Origin: Homalodisca vitripennis
Lineage: Eukaryota > Arthropoda > Insecta > Hemiptera > Cicadellidae
Assembly: GCF_021130785.1 (NCBI RefSeq)
Contig: NC_060207.1
Coordinates: 98,907,001 to 98,971,000, forward strand
Length of the DNA stretch: 64,000 bases
Direction of reading: 5' to 3'
Shown here one piece after another: positions 48,770-62,239 of the stretch (the stretch's first letter is position 1; every line of letters starts with the position of its first letter). The position numbers were made by a program, and so were the translations under genes. The notes below the pieces were generated by a model. That model searched no databases. It had not been told where the DNA came from and saw only the letters and a list, made by a program, of their open reading frames with translations.

Positions 48770-48900
48770 AGGAGATATGACTGATGGGAGAAGGGGAAGG
48801 AGAACATAAGGAGTAATTGGGAGGTATGGAGGAAGTGGGCAAGGTGGAAGGGAGGTAATAATAAGCTGAGGAAGGAAGTGGCGCGGGGAACACGATTCAT
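48770..48900 (-). repeat. Purine-rich tract, possible inverted copy of the pyrimidine-rich repeat
   Basis: GGGAGGTATGGAGGAAGTGG and neighbouring GGAAGGAG words read on the minus strand as CCTCC/CCTTCC-rich DNA like the C-rich part of 46720-46800, including CCATACCT. The diagnostic CTTTATATTRAACACG block is absent, so relationship is uncertain. Confidence 0.3.
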
Positions 48901-51900
48901 TAGCTACACTATTAGAGTGAATGTACTTCCGTTATCGTTAATGAATATTCAAACCCAAACGACTCTTTTAAATAACACACCATAAACATGTTGAAATAGT
49001 AAATGAGGATCATTGTAATCGGCAAAATAGAGATAGTAAAGCGAGTATAAATACAGACTGTGTTATTTAAAACTATTTCTCCGGCCATTACAAAAAGCCC
49101 TGTTCAGTAGAAATATAAATAAAATATGAGCTACTACATTCATATCGTTGAGCGGTTACACGTACAATCACACAATAGAACAGCGAGCTGGAAAATAATT
49201 TCCAGGTTCGCGCCTGAATGGCGTCTTTCAGTCACAGTTATATGAGCTGATCACTATAACGTTATATAAAACAAATAGATAAATACATACATATTACTAA
49301 GTGATTTTAAATTATTGAACTCAATTGTATTGTATTTATTATAAAATAAATACATATTTTAATAGTTTCCAAGTGAATAAATACCGGCTACTTTCCGAGT
49401 GAATTAGCAAGCACATCGATTCGGTATTCACTAAGTACGGTTTTTCTCATTATTATAAATATATACATATCTATATTCAGAACAGTAATTTTAGAATTGA
49501 AGAGATTCAACAAGTGGAAATGTAAAATATACTAATATCGTTATCTTCTTAAGCTGTTAGGTCGTTGTAAAGTACAAAATTATTATTTCTATAAATAAAT
49601 AAAAAATTAAATACGGACATAGTGACTGTTCATATGTATACACTATTTTTTTAACTAAGATAATTTTAATGAATGCATTTCATTACGCTGCAGTAAATTT
49701 TTAATGGATAAAGATTTCTGTTGTTTCAAGAATACCAATTATAGATTACCTGTGTGGTGTTTTAATTTTTTGACCTTATTATAACTATACTCTCGATAAA
49801 AAATAATAAAATTTATAATGTGATTTATCATATCCAATATCACACGCAAATAAAACACACTTTTGCATCAGAAATATAACTTATTTAAACCAAATATGCT
49901 AATACACGTGTAAAGCCTACGAAATTGCTTGCCAAGCTGCGGGTAACTGCTAGTTAATAATATTTGGTTGATGTAATGCAAATTTAGAGACTAATATGAG
50001 ATTTTTTGAAACTTCAGAGTTGTATTAATGCTGATACAATGCTGAATCGGGGCTTAGCCCAGAGGGATTTTTCGAAATAAGAACATATAATATGTCAATT
50101 TCAGTATAATCGGTTGTATAATTTACAAGCGAACGCCTAATAAATAAACTCAATTGCGCATATGTATAATATTAGTTAGGAATAACCATTGTGAAACATA
50201 TCTTTTACAATAAATAAATTTTATTACCATTTAAGAAATTGATTTAAATTATTTGGTATAGTTCAATATACATAAATTCTACATAAACCAGAATGGACTA
50301 TGATGATTATTTGTTATTTTTATTAACTTTAATTATTTATTTATTAATGTGTTAGTATTACTCCATGACTTCCCACAAACATAATACTAATTTGTTAGTC
50401 TGAGCTATCTTAAAATAATATTTTTTGTAAGTTTTTCGTAACGGTTTATGGTTAGTTGATTACCTACTACCTATACTTAAGTATAAAACTTTCTGTGTTG
50501 TATTTGTGTATAACTCGTCACTACCTATATTCTCAATTTGTAAATAATGGTACAATATGGTTATAACTATTTATGAGTACTTTCACATTAAAAACATGAA
50601 TTAAGGGAACCAGAAGTAAATTAGCTTAGATTAATAAGAAACCACGAAAAAGGCCGATTGTTTATGATCATTAGGCATTATTGATGATAGAGTTAAAAAA
50701 TCACTCAATCACTCATAAACATTCATTCACGATAAGCTTTTACTGCCATCATTTCTTGAATTAATTAAAGCATATTCCGGGAAAAAAGTGAAGAATAAAG
50801 AAACTAACAGTGAACATTTGGGATATGAGAACCTGTTGATGGATTTGTTTTAGAGAACAGCAGCTGAGGCGATAGAATTGTCGAAGTAACACCAATTAGT
50901 TTCAGCTAGTGAGCCAGCTCGCTGATTCCAAACCCACCCCATCGTCACGGGCCTAATAATATAATTGATATTATAGATAGATATTATTCAAAGATCGATA
51001 AGTATACTCGAATGAAAACTTCAATATTTCTGTTTATTATCCATCTGAATAGCTTGGATTATTTATTCTTTAGAAATACTAAGTTATTAAAGGATTTATA
51101 TAAGAGTAATATAAACGTAATCCACGGCTTTGACAGCAATTTTATTTGAAAAATAGGGATACCACGATTCACGCTAACAATCCGAACCTGAACTAGTATA
51201 ATATACTGTTCCGTACCAATGTTTCAGGTCAGAAATAAATGTTTCATTACCTAATATCAATATTAAACCTGTAAAGAGTGAAAACGCAAAATATATATAA
51301 GTATATTTTATCATTACGATTAAACTCTTAATTTTACATGGTTACAGGAATATAACAGTTTTACAAACAAATTGTCCATACGCAAAAAGGCTGCATAAAT
51401 TGTAACCAAAGCGATCTACTCCATGAATATTCGATACTTATTTGCAAGACCATACTTGAGTGTCTTGTTATCTAATAGCTAACCAAAATATAAAACAAAA
51501 TCCCACTTTTTACATGATTACCCCTTCTTATAGATCCGTGGATATTAATAAAGCTCGACATTGCGATTTTATGGAATACATATTTCATGAATATAATACT
51601 TATTAAATAAAAGATTAATGTGTAATGTTACATATTATATCTGCCACTTTGTATATGAATTTTGTATATGAACGTTTGATTTAATTACGAATTTTGACCG
51701 AAATGGCAGAATCGGAATGGTGCACGTATTATGAAACACATATTTAACCTAAAGCAATATTAGGGTAATTTCAGCCAAAGGGCGGAACATTAATGATAAG
51801 TGAAAAGATTTTCGGACAACTTCTCTTGATTTAATGGCCATGAAAAGAGGTTTGATACAAATTGAATAAAATAACAGATATTGAATGAGTTTCCTTTATT

Positions 51901-54001
51901 AACAAAAAAGACTTAAGTACGGTTGTCAAGCTAGGGATTATTGTTTAGAATTGTCTCGACCCTTGTAACAAAACTTCTTCGATTACATTCAAACAACCCA
52001 ATTACAATACACCACTGCAGAGGATCTAAAATGCTTGTACTAAATATTCTACAGCTGTGTACGTTTTGTGCAGGTTTAAAACATCTATAAATACTGTACT
52101 GGAAAAAATATTTATGTAAAATATATTTTATCCCATAATATGTACATATTATATTTTAAAAATGCTGCCTGGCAACGATGGATATGGTAATACTGTTATA
52201 GTTGTTCTATGTATTTATTATATTCAGGTAATTTTGGATCTACTATAACCAAAATTACAAAAAAAAGCAAATATGATATGTTTTTAATAATTTTTGCTCA
52301 CGAAAAAAAACGATGGTGGCTTCCGAAATATTACTTTTGGAATATATTTGAAGATGTTGGTTGACGCAGAACAATGCAATAATCTTTTATAATACTATAA
52401 GAATATTATGAATTTTATAAAAATTGGGTGGTGTTTTCTTAACAATTTTAAATTATTTTTGTAAAATTCCAAATCATTCGTTTATATGTATACGAAACTG
52501 AAAATACACACGTATAATTATGTCGTATAATTAAGTTAAATCCTATACATGACGAAGTGTGTGCATTAAAATAATTAGGGCATCTAGACTACAACAAGAT
52601 GCATTAAACAGGGATGGAAGGTCTTGCCTGTTCTTTAAAAACGGTTTGTGTGTAGTACAGAGTCATAAAAAAGATATTGCGCCTTTACCGGCATATTTAT
52701 GCGACACCTACAGAGGTTCCCTCTTAAACCGTGTTATCCACCGTGTTTGTGGCCAATAATTCTGAGTTAATGCCGACACAACTCACTTCCATCCCTCCAT
52801 CTCTCAAGATAGAGAGCCATGCACTGTAAACTAACCAACGTATTATAACTTTATGATAAAGTGAGGTGATTGGTGCAATTATAATAAGTTTGCGTATATA
52901 TTGATAATAAATCTTAAAATATATTCGTACTGTAAACCACTCTTTAAACAAAGCCAATCGAAGAAAAATGAGTCAATTCAATTCAAATATTTATTTTCAC
53001 AAAATGTTATATATTATAGCAGTGCTATAGTAACAGGTGATATTGTCCTGTATTATAAACTGTATTAATTATACAAATAGTATTTGTCGATATAATATTA
53101 TTCAATTTAAGTGCCAGTATAAAAATTATGATATATGGTTATAATGATAACCGCATTATTATAAAATGGTTACTTAAAGACAACATAATACTGATATAAT
53201 TGATTGTTTGTTAAACTTATTCCCTAATTCCAGTTAAATAAACATTATTCATAATAAAAGAAAATAAATACCTATATATTTCTATTATTTTTGTCTTATA
53301 TAAGATAAAACATATTTTTAATACTAAAGGCGTTGGCCATCCAGTTGATGCTAACCAAACATTTAACCGGCAGAATGCAGTCATAAAGGCTTTCTTCATA
53401 TTTATATTCGTAATAGAATTAAACTGAAAGATATCATAACAAAAAACTATCCATAACAAACATTTATGAATATTTTAGAATTATTATTATGTGTACATTA
53501 AGTACTAACCGTACGATATTACCAATATACTACATCTGAAAAACATATTTAAAGTAATTAATTTTCATTGGTTTGTAACACGTATAGTCCCGATTAGTAA
53601 TCAAAGATTTAATTTTTCCTTGAAAAAGAAAAGTTATAAAAGCCTTGTACTATGCTTGTATTTGAAAATCAATTTTGTTGGTATTGTATGGAACTTTATA
53701 CAGTTAGTTTCATTTCTATATGTAATTAGAAATTCCGTAATTCTCCTTATCAATGACACATTAGTGTGTTTTCTTAGTGTTGCTTGCCCTCTTTAGTCTT
53801 AGAATCTCAAATGTTAATACAGCAAAAAAAAAAAAATAAATAAATAAAAAAATTAAAAAAAACTCGACAGCAACCCACAGTTAATTAACCATGTGTCATT
53901 ATCTGAGTCAATGTAATGCCCTAGCTAGATTACATCAGGAAACATTATAAAATTCTTCTATTTAACTAAACATAAACGTCTAGCCTTTATGGATAAAGCT
54001 T
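48901..54001. other. Probable intron sequence downstream of the DPP10-like exon
   Basis: No further exon of the family is recognisable on the minus strand. It includes the tRNA-like stretch at 49145, a complex patch at 50850-50950 and an A-rich low-complexity tract at 53820-53870. Confidence 0.45.
49145..49225 (+). repeat. tRNA-like sequence, possible SINE head
   Basis: TCGTTGAGCGGTTACACG resembles an A box/D-arm, and AGGTTCGCGCCTG 60 bp later resembles a B box/T-arm, with the CCAGG stem visible. The spacing fits a tRNA with a long variable arm (serine or leucine type), but the acceptor stem does not close. Decayed tRNA or SINE are equally possible. Confidence 0.35.
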
Positions 54002-54003
54002 AC
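54002..54003 (-). other. Splice donor of the DPP10-like exon
   Basis: The minus-strand sequence reads TGGGTTTCAG|GTAAGCTT, a near-consensus CAG|GTAAG donor. It interrupts a codon after its first base (phase 1). Similarity to the family stops here, and the readthrough residues (GKLYP then stop) are not family-like. Confidence 0.8.
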
Positions 54004-54217
54004 CTGAAACCCAAGATCCATTGAAGGGTGTGGTCTTGAATATCGAACTCGTGATGTGATCTAAAGTAAACTTAGTCCCTTGCACTCTAGGTCCCTCGTC
54101 CGGCGGTGAGAGAAGAACAATGGAGAAGAGGATAAGACCCAGGACTGCCACTATCACCAGGAGGGCGATCAGCATCCCCCTCCAGTTACGGACATTGGGA
54201 GTGCTCGACACCAGCTC
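54004..54217 (-). CDS. DPP10: Internal exon of a DPP6/DPP10-like (inactive dipeptidyl peptidase) membrane protein
   Basis: The exon encodes 71 residues plus one base. It opens with the segment ELVSSTPNVRNWRG, followed at once by one hydrophobic helix of about 22 residues (MLIALLVIVAVLGLILFSIV, then LL) and a short extracellular part containing SPPDEGPRV and ending NGSWVS. A cytoplasmic N-W-(K/R)-G motif directly before a leucine/isoleucine/valine-rich single-pass anchor is characteristic of DPP6 and DPP10, type II membrane proteins of the S9B prolyl-oligopeptidase family that act as auxiliary subunits of Kv4 channels in animals. DPP4 has a different anchor. The reading frame is open and undamaged. 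It starts in phase 0 after a TTGCAG acceptor and ends in phase 1 at a CAG|GTAAGC donor. The beta-propeller and hydrolase domains must lie in later exons, which I do not find in the window. An active DPP4-like paralogue cannot be excluded from this exon alone. Confidence 0.85.
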
Positions 54218-54219
54218 CT
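54218..54219 (-). other. Splice acceptor of the DPP10-like exon
   Basis: On the minus strand the exon is preceded by GGTTGGGTGTTGCAG and then GAGCTGG. The AG gives a phase-0 junction and puts the family-like residues ELVSS first. The tract before it is rich in G and T rather than pure pyrimidine. Reading further upstream in the same frame gives no ATG, so this is an internal exon and not the first coding exon. Confidence 0.7.
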
Positions 54220-56788
54220 GCAACACCCAACCAACCCTTATAAGTCTTTAGAGCGGGTTTTCAAAACAGTTGATGGTTTTACAACATCAACCAAGCACAT
54301 AATGAAATCAAATAGAGCTCCAAGTCAAAGACAATTAAGCCAGTGTTGTCAAGCGAGATCTTTTATGAAAGATCATGCCTATGAAATATGTATAGGGGTA
54401 ATATTCAATCTATACAATCAGCCCACTTATCGTTATTCTGAATGCTACATGGCTAGTTATATTTATTATAATACAGAATACTGTATTACATAGTGGCCAG
54501 TTCAAAAAGGTTCGAACTTTTTGTCTATAAACGTTTCGAAATGTATTTTAAAAATACAAATAATTTCAATCATTGTGAAACATGATGTAAATAAAATATA
54601 TGTGTCGAAATAGCAACGTTACCTAGCAATACAAAATAGTTTCTTTTCTATTTTTAAATGTCCATCGCTCGTGTGTTTGCATTATGCACCCACCAATTAA
54701 AAAGAATGCATCCATGAAGTCTCCTGGTTAGTGTTCACACTGACGAATTGCGTTTACACAAAGAACTCATCAATGTTTTTTTACGTATAAATTTATTTTC
54801 ATGTAATAATGATGTGTTTATTTACAAAGAGAATTTCCCAACTATGACATATTAAAAGTAGTGGATATAAGCTTGCTTTCATCCCAAATTTAAATTTAAT
54901 ATAAATAAAATCAAAATAAAAATAGTAAAAAGTTCAATTAAAAATACATATATTAAAAAGAAAACAATAACACTAAAATGTACTTATATTTATGGGAATG
55001 TTACATTTAAATCTACAAGAAACATAGCTAAAGTGGTGCAAAGCAGATGTAGAGCTTTAAGCCGTATTTATTTCAAAATAATTTTAATTATTGGCTGAAT
55101 CATGTTAAATAAATACCTAGTGGAAGGATTAATAGAATGTCATGTAAGTAGCCCTTGGGGTTGGACAAAATAAGGTTAAAAAACAATAAGGCAGTTTTTT
55201 AGTAAATTATATTCATGAAAAAACAGAAAAGTTTCATAAACTAAACTGCTACAATGTCTCTTTGAAATAATTGGTTATTTTATACTAGTTCCGAACCATA
55301 TAAACACCGTTTCAACGTTATTAAACGAGATGCTTCAGATAATCGTAAGGATGCATACAATAATCATTCTTTAAAATTGAAGATGATAGTTTGAAAATGT
55401 AAATTTTCCAATGCATCTGTGTAAGGGGACCAGTCACATGCAGATGGCGGTGCTGATTTTGTTGATACAGAATTGACAGTTGATGTTCAGCTGTTGACAG
55501 TTGCAATAAAAACCACCACATTTTAACATTTCCCAACACAATAAATTATTTTAGAAATTAGTACAGCCGAATAATGCATTCTAATAAAAATTCAAGCGAT
55601 AGATAAGGAACGTAAAAGTTGCATTAAATACGATATTGTATGAAACGCGAATTAAATATATAGTTTGATTTAGAATGTTAAAACTTTATATGATGGTTAA
55701 TGAGAAACAAACGTATAAACAAAATTTCCTTAATGAGAGTAAGAAGGAAACACAAGTATGAATGTCTAAGATATATTTGCAGTCAAATATCTTTCAAAAT
55801 GGGTTTAATGCAGTTTAATTTCTACTGTTTAACCTACTTTTAGAGTCGATCAGTCACGGTATGAAGAAGCAGAACCACGCAGAAACAAGTGCCACCAGGT
55901 CATGTTTTCTCCACAAGATGGATAGCCAAGTTAGTGTCTTCAAAGCATCGTCAACATTTTGGTCGATGTCGTCAAGTATTCTGACCTAATTTTAAGGCTG
56001 ATCCATCAAGTATGCATTAAACAAAGGGACTTAAGGAAACAATAACGTCACATTAACAAAGAAAACTCGCCCACTTCGACTCTACTCGGATTTTTCATGT
56101 AATTTGATTTGAATCTGTACAGTTGTACATAGGTGTCATATTATAATATAGAATCGATTGATGGCTGATAGCTAGCCATGCGTATCACTTTAAGAGTTGG
56201 AAAAGATTTTTCAGTCCGCGCACATGATATTGAAGTTCAAACTGTTCATTTTGTATGGTACTAAATTTCTACAAACAAGATGGAGTTCAAATACTATGAA
56301 TGGTTCACCATGGACTTTGGCTGAGCAGCAGCAAAGTATTCCACTAAGGATAATATCTTAAGAACGAATTTAGCTGTAGGCTTGAAACTTTAATGGCTGA
56401 GTGGTAACAAAGCATATCACCCGTAGGACTGGAAAACTTTTACTTTAAATATCAATCCGTATGTTTGTCCTCACGATATATGGAAAACAAACTAACCTAA
56501 AAACTTTTACATCAAAGCTTAATTTCTTTATGGCGATCATTGAGATTCATAATAGTGCACATAACACTACGCCGGATATGAGTGAGCATTAAAAAAGCAG
56601 GGTAACCATGATTGCAACGAACAAATAGCAGAATAAATAAATTTTAAAAGAGAACCGAATGTAATAATATGAAATTTTAAACAATTTATATATTAACAAA
56701 TGTAATCTAACTATCACAACACACACAATTTAATGTTTTAGTGAGTTTGCGTGTAACAAAATGTAAAAAGAAAATTCTGTATACTGTT

Positions 56789-56858
<70 letters not shown>

Positions 56859-57629
56859 TTTGCGTAAAATGTTTACATAGACAATAATGAATTTTATGAT
56901 GTAAAAGCTTGACACGTTACGTATTTGTTAACTATGCGAATATCCATTATCTTTCCACAGGATATTCCTTATTCTACCCTTATCGAGAGTGGTCAGGTGT
57001 AATTCCACTATTAATATGAATCTAAATTTTAAATACAATATATTTACAATAAAAATAAATAGACAATAATATTATGAAATACATAACGTTATAAATTCCT
57101 TATTTTACAACATTGACCATTAAATTAAAGATTTTATTGGTGCGTGATCATATTTACATGTTTTTTTATATTTAGACTATAATATTTACTGTATAAGCTT
57201 TAAGAAAAAGAAATATTTTTTATAATATAGGCTTTTTTGAAATCTGTTCTGTGCCTTAATATCTTTTGACATTTCAAGATGGTGGTTACATGTATTAAAA
57301 AACCATACAATTTGGATAGATCACCCAATAAATATTCGGTAAACAAAAAATTTACAAAAAACTACAATAAAACGCATTAATTACTCTTTATGTTTTTGGA
57401 ATTATTGTATTAAATATTGTGCTAAATTAAGAAATAAATTAATTTAAAATAAAGATATTGGTAGTAGAAAGATATTGATTTTATACAATTGAAGTCATCT
57501 TATATTGTATAAAATAAAGAAATTTCATATTGAAAATGTCTTGTCATGCATGTAGCTAAATAAGGATTACTGCAATATCAGCTTACTGCCTCGTTATATT
57601 ATAAACTGTTAACTCTGAACTGGAAGGAT
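54220..57629. other. Probable intron sequence upstream of the DPP10-like exon
   Basis: AT-rich, no upstream coding exon recognised. It contains TGGCTGAGTGGTAACAAAGC-like words near 56315 and 56395, which may be further diverged copies of the dispersed family at 1040, and the (TA)31 tract. Confidence 0.45.
56793..56854 (+). repeat. (TA)31 microsatellite
   Basis: A perfect TA tract beginning after TTGTTATTG-like sequence and ending in TAAAACTT. Confidence 0.97.
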
Positions 57630-57850
57630 TTCCACACTGTCACAACGACTTGTGAAGAAGCGAGTAACTCTCTACTGAAGAACCGAGAAACAGATTAATG
57701 ATTCAGCTAAACACAATAATGACAAGCAGCATTAACTCGGATGCGGCTGTCAGCGTCATAAAACATTGGCCATTAACTGTCGACTGATGGCGCTTGCTTC
57801 TCTCTAATAGCAATGCTCCTAATGGATATTAAGACTGTTATACGTTAGGA
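57630..57850. promoter_or_regulatory. Candidate conserved non-coding element
   Basis: Over about 200 bp the base composition and word complexity rise well above the surroundings, with no open frame, no repeat copy elsewhere in the window and several homeodomain-type TAAT/ATTA sites mixed with G+C-rich words such as GGATGCGGCTGTCAGCG. It lies 3.4 kb upstream of the DPP10-like exon on the gene's own strand, so it would be intronic or upstream. An intronic enhancer is a guess. Confidence 0.3.
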
Positions 57851-58379
57851 TAGAGAGGGATGTTAGAGTTTATCTAATGCAGCTTAAACCGAACTTGAAC
57901 TGCAATAGTTTGAATGGATTTCTTCTTTGGCAGGTTCTAATTTCACTTTTAAGTAAAATAAAAAACTATACAGACACTGAAGCAAACAAACTTTAGGTAA
58001 TAGAGAAATCGCATACCTGAGCTATGTTACAAAATAAAAGTGTTTATATTTGACAACACAAAAGTAATTTGACAACACAAATACTTGTTTTTTGGGACCT
58101 AAAATGTTTAGTATAATTTCTTCAATTATTAGTTTGTGAGAATATAAAGTTATTTTCAAAAACATTAAAGAAGTGGTTATTGGGTTTTGATAAATTAGAT
58201 TTTCTTCTCTGCATAGATTCCTAGTTAATTAAAGAAAGTAACAGTAAATTTTAGTTTGAATTTATTTAAGTGGATTTTCATTTGCTTTGTAACTGCAGCA
58301 GCACACTTTTAATAAATTTTTTTAGGAGCTTATAAAAAAATCAAAGTTTTATTGAAATTTTCTCTGAGCTAAAAAATAT

Positions 58380-58654
58380 TTTTGTAATAAAAGGAACCTC
58401 TCCACAGGCACTTGCCTCTAGAGGCCCTAGTTATTTTTGAAAATATTTCTTTTAATTTACGAGTGTTTTTGTTTTAATTTTATTTACAAGAATGTTACAT
58501 TTTTATTTAAGTTTGCTCATTAGGTTTGTACATTGTGTATGCATTTGGTTGTTTAGGTTACTTTATTGATGTATTACATTGTGTATACCAATGTATATAA
58601 TGTGTTATTGTAATATTTTCAAAAATAAATTCTATTCTATTCTATTCTATTCTA
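58380..58654 (+). mobile_element. 3' end of a LINE retrotransposon with (TTCTA)n tail
   Basis: The segment starts with a G+C-rich patch (CTCTCCACAGGCACTTGCC and AGAGGCCCTAG), continues with T-rich 3' UTR-like sequence containing TGTACATTGTGTATG and a related TACATTGTGTATACC, and ends AAAAATAAAT followed by five TTCTA units. A 3' end with a pentanucleotide tail instead of poly(A) is common in several insect LINE groups. No coding part of ORF2 is left, so this is a short 5'-truncated insertion. Confidence 0.6.
58630..58654 (+). repeat. (TTCTA)5 microsatellite
   Basis: Five perfect TTCTA units form the terminal repeat of the LINE fragment. Confidence 0.95.
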
Positions 58655-61600
58655 ATTAAATGCAGCATTACCTTACTGTTTACCTTCTGTTAGGTAAGTA
58701 AACCATTATTACAGAGTAAATGTGCAAACTACAAAGATCAATAAATTGAAGATATGCTTTTGCATTTGCATTAAAATTATTATATTAATTGTTGCGAGAA
58801 AACAAATCAATGTCACCTGATTATTAAACCCGCTTTACATCTAGTCATGCTGAAGACATTACATCAATTTAAATTATACCCATGAATATTAATATTACCC
58901 ATTTTTAAAGCCTGATACGAGATTGGCTCGATCAGATCAAAATGCCTGACAGCTATATCTGACTAGAAAGAAAATCAGAAACCACTCATGTCCAGAAAAT
59001 TTATCAGTAAATTGATAAGTTCACGAGGCACTTTATTACGAGTATTTTATTTTAGATCAGTAACATTTTGTCATGGGCTACATTTTCACTGAAGAATTTC
59101 GTATCGTAAGCATGAATGAATCAGTCTATTCATAATTGTGCAATTTAAATGTAATAAATGTTTTAATACCGGATAGATGTCAAAATTCACTAGCAGGTCA
59201 AATTATTACTATACATATTTTTCATTCGAGATAGTTTTATTCTAATTTTAAATCTAATTGATTTGAAGATTTATAAGATACAGAATAAGATCAGAAGAAC
59301 CATATATACTGCTATATGTATGGCAAATCTGCAGACATAGTGAACATATTTCCTTTACATTTGTTGCTTGGACGTGACCTTTTCATACACAGGACCACAA
59401 TGACAGGCTGCTCGTGATTAAGTTTATCTATTTGAATAATATTCTGCATACAGATTCTTAGCTGTTTAAAACATTACGACTATTCTTGTCAGGAATATTT
59501 ATGTGCAGCATTTTGATGAAACTAACATAATATTTCATATCAGACACCTAGAAATTTCACTTTGAACTGACAGTTGTCTGACAAAAGGTTATTAACTTCG
59601 TCACTTAGTAGTGATGGAATTGTTCAGGGGAATAGAAAGTACATTTGCAGTTGAGTATCGGCATCATACATACGAACTAAAATTGTTATCCTTTAAGACA
59701 ATGATAATAGCAAAAAAAGTTACAAAGCCCATTTATTGAGCGGGAATTATTTAGTTTTTTAATTAATATTTAAAATTTACTTTTTCAGTCTACTATTTTT
59801 AAAAATTCAGAATAAACATTAATAAAAAAATGTTTAATTTGAAATATTTTTTAAACTTCGGTATTTAAAACATTTAAAAACCAGTTAAAGAAAAGTCCAA
59901 AATTTGGGCAAAAAAGTCTCTTTCCCACAAATTTTCTAAAGGAATTCCTTGATCTAAGCTCAATAAAAATGTTTACCCATCTTTATAATAGGTAATTAAA
60001 ACAACTTAATACTTATTTTACAAACTCATTTCTTAAACATTTTGGCACTCTGAAATTGCAGTTTATAGTAATTACCATTTATTTTCAATAAAATGCCCAG
60101 AGAAATGAGACTCTGGACGATTTCTCATTGAATTTATATTTACATTTTAATGTTTCTCAAATATCATCTCCATGGACCATTTTGGTTCATTTTTTAAGTT
60201 TAAAATATGGAAGTAGAAGTATTATACGATTTGGTACAATTGGTACGCGTAGCGTGACATATGCCTAACTTGTGAGAATAATGACGTGATAGTGTGAAAT
60301 GAGCTTTTTAGGGAATTTATTTATATTCAATAATATAAGTTCTTGTTAAATAACTAAGAGGAAAAAATATATATAACTTCAGAAAGTAAAGCATGTTTAA
60401 TTTAATAGTGGATGTACATTTTTAATTGTTTGTATATTACAAGTGATATTGTTAACATAAACATAGTTGTATTTAAAAACAAATATTACATTTGCTCTAT
60501 ATGCTGTTGCTACTTTAAAAATAAATAACACAAATAAAGAATTATAGTTTAGAAGTTTCAATTTTGGGATCAGTAACTTAGTTTAGTTAATGTTTCATTT
60601 AACAGGTACAAATTTGAATAAAAGTATATGCAAAAAATGTAAAATGTAGCAATCAGAATTGTATTAAAAAACGAATGTGCTATCGACCCGGTTTCACAGC
60701 GCCCTCATTCTAACCTGTTCAACAGATACAAAGCTCATTTCTCACCTGTCACTTGCACTGTAATACCACGCCTCTCAATCTGAATAAATCATGCTTCAAT
60801 CTAATGCATGTGCTCTTCACACGTATCTAATGGTGTCAGGCGTGGGATTGCCACTTTGATAGATCGCTCTTGATTGTAGATAGGGAAGATAGTGACGTCA
60901 TACTCCTAGGTAGACAATGATAATCAGTTCACTCAGTAAAAGCATCTGTCGGCCATAACCAAACTGTGAGCCACGTATCTGGAAGGTTGCTAAACACTAT
61001 AGGCATAAAAAAACCCGTACTGGATTCCATCCTTACTCTGGGCAAGTGCTGCACCGGGATACCTCTTCCAGATTCGTGAGCCTCTCACAGACACTTTTTG
61101 GATGATGTAGTTAGTAACAGGCATGTACTCATTTCCATTGGAAAAGATATGCAGTAATTTTATACACTTGCTTGGGAAACATTTTACATAAACAAATTTG
61201 AAGAAAACCGTATTAATAATAAAGATGGACCTATTGAAAATGTAATTCTACTCTCATAACGATCCATAATAAAATTAAAATTTTTATCACATTCAAACAG
61301 TTTATACTGGCTAACTATTTTATTAAATCCTTTACCATATTTTATTTTCGTAATTATTGTTAAAAAAAGTAAATATTTATTCATTTGTAAAGTTACCTGA
61401 CGATGGATTCCTCGATTCTGAAAGGTCCCACAAAATTAAATTAATATTGGAGAATGTGTTGTAATTCACTAGTAGTAATAAATTAAAATATTTCCAATGG
61501 TCCAAGAATCTTTATTACACTTTTGCCATGTAAAAGTGGTCAGAATACAAGTGGTGTTCAATAATGTTCAGCTTTTACTGCGCAAGGGGTTTAACTCTTC

Positions 61601-62239
61601 ACAATACAAGTACTTTATAGTAAGGTTAAAACAATAAATCTGTTTCTTGCCGAGTAAAGAACCGTCTTAACTCAAACTCAAGAACTCTTAAACATTAAAG
61701 AAACGTTAGCAACCACAAATCTCCTATATTTGAAAAGTTTTTGAAAGTTAACTCATTAACTCCATGTATTTTCGTGCTCAAAGTGGTAAAAGTACAAAAC
61801 TAATCAGCTTCAGACAAGCGAGGCCGCTCACTCAATTTCCGGACCCTCGTGAAACCCAGGATACTTTCCCTTTCAGTCCACATTGAGCAGCACACTGTCT
61901 TCTATACACTATTCTAGAATAATACATCATAACATTTCAATAAAATGAAAACAATATTCGGATTTCATGATTTTAAATACTTGTTTGGTTTTTGACACTT
62001 ATTACAAGTACTATAAGTTGTTATTACATTTACAATAAAGAAAACTTATTGATAAGTTTACGTATACCGAAGCAATTTTATTACTATTGTTTCTCAATTA
62101 GTAATTAACGTAGAGGCTACTAATTTACAAATTTGATCACCTTAAAAACTTTGTTTTAAAATAGATTACACAAATTTGAAATGATACTTAACGATATATG
62201 ATAAATAATAATGAAAGTATGAACGGCTTCATGGTGTAA
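58655..62239. other. No gene seen
   Basis: AT-rich except a more complex patch at 60680-61110, which contains a TGACGTCA palindrome (60893-60900) and GCAAGTGCTGCACCGGG. No open frame or splice context supports an exon there. Confidence 0.45.

Noticed and set aside
54500..54525. Near-palindrome around GTTCGAAC
   Set aside because: Arms beyond the 8-bp core are out of register by one base; too weak to report as an element.
60893..60900. TGACGTCA (CRE-like) palindrome, also at 42004-42011
   Set aside because: An 8-bp match is expected by chance and neither lies next to a visible promoter.
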